Shown here one piece after another: positions 39,369 through 41,881 of a stretch of 41,881 bases of DNA. The stretch covers positions 1-41,881 of the forward strand of contig CAOKHZ010000034.1 in NCBI GenBank assembly GCA_948468385.1, given 5' to 3'. The position numbers and the translations under genes are program-made. The notes below the pieces were generated by a model. That model worked only from the letters and a program-made list of their open reading frames with translations, was not told the origin of the DNA and made no database searches. The DNA comes from an uncultured Faecalicatena sp. (GTDB lineage: Bacteria > Bacillota > Clostridia > Lachnospirales > Lachnospiraceae). The first letter of the stretch is position 1; the number at the start of each line of letters is the position of its first letter.

Positions 39369-40253
39369 TTACCTCCTCAAATATTTGTAAAACGTATCGG
39401 CCGCAAGATTTTTTCCCCGCCCTTTGTCCGAGACAATCTGTATGGAACGTTTCGGAATTTCGCAATCCGTCCGTATTTGTACCAGCTTCTTCTCTTTCAA
39501 CAACGGCAATGCCAATTCCTTCGGCACGAAACCAATTCCCAAATTATTCTCTATCAACGGCAACATGAGGTCGGATGTCGCGACCTGCATGTCCGGCTCG
39601 AAATCGACCTTGTTCTTTATAAAGAAGTCTTTATACAAATCATACGTCACGCTCCCCTTTCCCAACCCGATCCACGAGTGCTTCTTGACATCCTGCCATT
39701 TCAACGGAACCTTGCATAGCCCCTCGTACTCCGTCCCGCCCACCAGAATTTCTTCAAACTCCAATACTTTGATGCAGGAAACCGTTTTGGGTGCCTCAAA
39801 CGGTGTCGTGACCACCGCGAAGTCCAGTTTGCCGCTTAAAAGCTGCCGCATCGTTTCCGGCGTCGTGTGGTTATGAATTTTAATCTTCACCTCGGGATAC
39901 CTCGTCCGAAACCCGCGCAACGCGTCCAAAAGGAACAAATGAATCGCCGTCTCCGTCGCCCCGATTTCCACCGTGCCGCCATTTAACGAATCCTGCCTGC
40001 CAATCTCCTCCTGCGCGTCCATCAAATGCTTATAGGCGATTTCCACATGCGAATACAACCGCTCCCCTTCCTCCGTCAGGCTCACCCCCCTGGCCTCGCG
40101 AATAAAGAGCCGGCAGTTCAACTGCGTTTCCAATAATTTCATGACACGCGTCACGTTTGGCTGGTTACTGCCCAATGCCACGGCCGCCTTCGTAATGTTC
40201 CCGTACTTGGCCACATGATAAAATATTTTGTAATATTCAAAATTTATATCCAT
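39369..40253 (-). CDS. LysR family transcriptional regulator
   Basis: A 294-residue LysR regulator. The N-terminal winged helix reads YKIFYHVAKYGNITKAAVAL, then SNQPNVTRVMKLLETQLNC and FIREARGVSLTEEGERLY; the effector domain (about 90-290) includes GTVEIGATETAIHLFLLDAL, HNHTTPETMRQLLSGKLDFAVV and NNLGIGFVPKELA. Start: ATG 40253 gives the usual N-terminus; the frame is open to a TTG at about the transcription start, which I reject. The ribosome site is weak (GGAG 17 bases off, purine-rich stretch nearer). It is divergent from the MATE gene and shares its control region, so it probably regulates it. The effector is unknown. Confidence 0.93.
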   Translation of the reverse strand: MDINFEYYKIFYHVAKYGNITKAAVALGSNQPNVTRVMKLLETQLNCRLFIREARGVSLTEEGERLYSHVEIAYKHLMDAQEEIGRQDSLNGGTVEIGATETAIHLFLLDALRGFRTRYPEVKIKIHNHTTPETMRQLLSGKLDFAVVTTPFEAPKTVSCIKVLEFEEILVGGTEYEGLCKVPLKWQDVKKHSWIGLGKGSVTYDLYKDFFIKNKVDFEPDMQVATSDLMLPLIENNLGIGFVPKELALPLLKEKKLVQIRTDCEIPKRSIQIVSDKGRGKNLAADTFYKYLRR

Positions 40254-40288
40254 GTCTTTTTTATATTTCTCCAATATACAATATATAT

Positions 40289-40317
40289 TTTTCACATTCT
40301 TCAAAATGTATTATAAT
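40289..40317 (+). promoter_or_regulatory. Sigma-A-type promoter for the MATE gene
   Basis: TATAAT (40312-40317) is perfect; the -35, 17 bases upstream, reads TTTTCA, which is weak, as is common for activated LysR targets. The -10 lies inside the 22-bp palindrome. Confidence 0.6.
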
Positions 40318-40324
40318 ACATTTT
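40303..40324. promoter_or_regulatory. Perfect 22-bp palindrome covering both divergent -10 boxes
   Basis: AAAATGTATTA and TAATACATTTT are exact inverted copies with no gap. It contains the T-N11-A form typical of LysR boxes and overlaps the -10 of lysR (40310-40315) and of the MATE gene (40312-40317), so one bound dimer would affect both promoters. Confidence 0.7.
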
Positions 40325-40338
40325 CGGAACGATGTAAA
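40310..40338 (-). promoter_or_regulatory. Sigma-A-type promoter for lysR-ogt
   Basis: On the minus strand TTTACA and TATAAT are separated by 17 bases. The -10 lies in the 22-bp palindrome, so the gene probably represses itself. Confidence 0.75.
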
Positions 40339-40396
40339 TCGCTACTTTTCACGGCCTTCGGCCCGACATTCACACTTAGAAAGGACATGGACTTTT

Positions 40397-41827
40397 ATGA
40401 ATCTGGAAAATCAGAAAAATTCGGAGAATCAGAAAAATCAGGATAACCAGAAGAATCAGGATAACCAGGAGAATCAGGGGATTCAGAAAAATCAGGGGAA
40501 CCAGGATTTAACGGTGGGAAAGCCGCAAACCGTACTGTGGAGATTCTGCCTTCCGCTTTTTGGCAGCATCATTTTCCAACAACTATACAATATCGCGGAC
40601 AGCCTCGTGGCGGGCAAGTTCATCGGCGAAAACGCGTTGGCGGCGGTCGGGAACAGTTACGAAGTCACGCTGATTTTCATTGCCTTCGCGTTCGGCTGCA
40701 ACATGGGATGCTCCGTCATCGTCTCCCAACTATTCGGCGCGAAGAAATATGAAAAGCTAAAAACCGCGGTGACGACCGCCTGCATTTTCAGCGCCGTCCT
40801 TTGTGCGGCATTGATGTTGATTGGCATCCTTGGATGCTCCCCGCTTCTTCGCTTCATAAAGACTCCGGCGGAAGTGTTTTCAGACTCCAAACTATATTTG
40901 GACATCTATGTATGGGGACTGCCCTTCGTATTTTTTTACAACATCGCCACGGGAATCTTCTCCGCGCTCGGCGATTCCAAAACGCCGTTCTATTTTCTGG
41001 CGGCATCCTCCACGTCAAACATCGCGGTGGACGTCTTGTTCGTCAGCGCGTTTGACATGGGCGTGGCTGGCGTCGCCTGGGCTACCTTCTTGTGCCAGGG
41101 CGTCAGTTGCATCCTGGCCGTTTTCGCGATATCGAAACGGCTGAAAACCATCCCGGTTCAGACAAAGCCGCCACTTTTTGACTGGCCGCTCCTGAAAAAG
41201 ATCATGGTCATCGCCATTCCCAGCATCCTGCAGCAAAGCTTCGTCTCGGTGGGAAACATCATGATTCAAAGCGTCATCAACGGATTCGGCCCCTCCGTCA
41301 TGGCCGGCTATTCTGCCGCGGTAAAATTAAACAACCTGGTCATCACGTCCTTCACCACCATCGGCAACGGGATTTCCAATTTTTCTGCCCAAAACATCGG
41401 TGCAAAAAAATACGAACGCATCAAAGAATGTTTTCATGCAGGCCGGAAAATGGTATGGTACTTATGCATTCCATTTTGTGTCCTATACATCGTATTCGGC
41501 AGGTTTTTGCTTCTTTTGTTTCTGGGCGGGGACTCCTCCACGGCAATGATGACGGGCAGGCAGTTCCTATGGGTGCTGTCCCCGTTCTATTTCGCAATAT
41601 CGACCAAGTTGGTAGCAGACGGCATCCTGCGCGGAGCCAGCGCGATGCGGCAATTCATGGTCGCCACCTTCACCGACCTTATTTTACGCGTGACCCTGGC
41701 CTTCCTCTTGTCGGGCTGGACGAATTCCGCGCTGGGCATATGGTTCGCATGGCCCATCGGCTGGACGACGGCCACGGTGCTTTCCATCTACTTTTATCAA
41801 AAAGAATATCGAAAACTGACCGCATGA
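40397..41827 (+). CDS. MATE family efflux transporter with Asn/Gln-repeat N-terminus
   Basis: Multidrug/metabolite antiporter of 476 residues. After an unusual 40-residue head made of Asn-Gln-x triplets, the MATE fold begins at VLWRFCLPLFGSIIFQQLYN with IADSLVAGKFIGENALAAVG, the expected entry motif; about 12 helices follow in two halves, the second with KIMVIAIPSILQQSFVSVGN and GYSAAVKLNNLV. It most resembles the DinF/NorM-like proteins of Clostridia. Start: AAGGA lies 11 bases before ATG 40397; an earlier ATG in another frame overlaps the ribosome site and stops soon. It is divergent from lysR. The substrate cannot be told. Confidence 0.93.
   Translation: MNLENQKNSENQKNQDNQKNQDNQENQGIQKNQGNQDLTVGKPQTVLWRFCLPLFGSIIFQQLYNIADSLVAGKFIGENALAAVGNSYEVTLIFIAFAFGCNMGCSVIVSQLFGAKKYEKLKTAVTTACIFSAVLCAALMLIGILGCSPLLRFIKTPAEVFSDSKLYLDIYVWGLPFVFFYNIATGIFSALGDSKTPFYFLAASSTSNIAVDVLFVSAFDMGVAGVAWATFLCQGVSCILAVFAISKRLKTIPVQTKPPLFDWPLLKKIMVIAIPSILQQSFVSVGNIMIQSVINGFGPSVMAGYSAAVKLNNLVITSFTTIGNGISNFSAQNIGAKKYERIKECFHAGRKMVWYLCIPFCVLYIVFGRFLLLLFLGGDSSTAMMTGRQFLWVLSPFYFAISTKLVADGILRGASAMRQFMVATFTDLILRVTLAFLLSGWTNSALGIWFAWPIGWTTATVLSIYFYQKEYRKLTA
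40409..40507 (+). repeat. Eleven tandem 9-bp repeats at the start of the MATE gene
   Basis: Eleven degenerate units of AAYCAGRAN from 40409 to 40507 encode Asn-Gln-x triplets (NQK, NQD, NQE, NQG). The unit keeps the frame, so copy-number changes would alter only the length of the N-terminal tail. Confidence 0.85.
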
Positions 41828-41828
41828 A

Positions 41829-41881
41829 ATCGAGTAGGAGGCGGTGACTAGCCGCCGTCCTCTCACAGCACCGGACATACG
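41829..41881 (-). mobile_element. 3' end of a group II intron (domain VI and part of domain V), cut by window edge
   Basis: On the minus strand the edge reads GTCCGGTGCTGTGAGAGG, which resembles the 3' part of domain V plus linker, then a hairpin (GGCGG-CTAGTCA-CCGCC with outer AGGA/TCCT), then CTACTCGAT. This is the pattern of domain VI, with a candidate branch-point A seven bases from an AT 3' end. The intron would end two bases from the MATE stop codon. The reverse transcriptase and 5' domains would lie beyond the window. Confidence 0.6.

Overview
The window looks like a chromosomal segment of a spore-forming, Gram-positive Clostridia bacterium, most likely a member of Lachnospiraceae. This rests on gene content: spoVAC/spoVAD/spoVAE, RNase J, IreB, MtaB, ClpC next to RadA, PadR with DUF2812 proteins, strong AGGAGG-type ribosome binding sites, and roughly balanced base composition. 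No rRNA, tRNA or CRISPR array was seen. Most genes lie on the minus strand. All gene names come from reading the translated protein by eye; no database search was possible.

Region 1 (1-14642, all minus) is housekeeping. Reading with transcription, mtaB is followed by a compact operon: ireB, ruvX, DUF1292, RNase J, trmR-like and trhP-like (wobble-uridine tRNA modification). Then come nudC, a YitT-family membrane protein, an M23 peptidase that overlaps an AraC regulator, pcrA, a 67-residue membrane protein with its own terminator, and rlmD, which runs off the left edge. Region 2 (14643-19510) has a plus-strand HPr-like protein without the phosphorylatable histidine, then a minus-strand operon prmA, rsmE, cysteine desulfurase, thiI, read from a near-consensus promoter.

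Region 3 (19554-26580) is accessory: an AGCS sodium/amino-acid symporter, a divergent cation-efflux transporter, an anchored protein of unknown function, and an operon of two DUF2812 membrane-protein paralogues ending in a PadR repressor. That operon's promoter has perfect -35 and -10 hexamers with a palindromic operator exactly filling the 17-bp spacer, and a second copy of the operator just downstream of the expected transcription start. Upstream is a gene-free block of three stacked hairpins between 18-bp direct repeats.

Region 4 (26598-36337, minus) holds radA, a conserved unknown gene, clpC, a GntR/YtrA-type regulator, an Lsa-like ABC-F protein with an overlapping upstream reading frame, degV, and a Na/Pi cotransporter with a PhoU-like tail. 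Region 5 (36378-38757) is a spoVA locus split into two divergent units, spoVAD-spoVAE (minus) and spoVAC (plus), with sigma-G-like boxes back to back between them. Region 6 (38856-41881) has ogt and a LysR regulator divergent from a MATE transporter with an Asn/Gln-repeat N-terminus; a perfect 22-bp palindrome covers both -10 boxes. The last ~50 bases resemble the 3' end (domain VI) of a group II intron on the minus strand.

Short tandem repeats with 9-, 11-, 16- and 18-bp units recur at gene ends and leaders (mtaB, the anchored protein, clpC, spoVAE, MATE). The most promising leads are the PadR/DUF2812 control region, the split spoVA locus, the lysR/MATE palindrome, the His-less HPr protein and the ABC-F leader.
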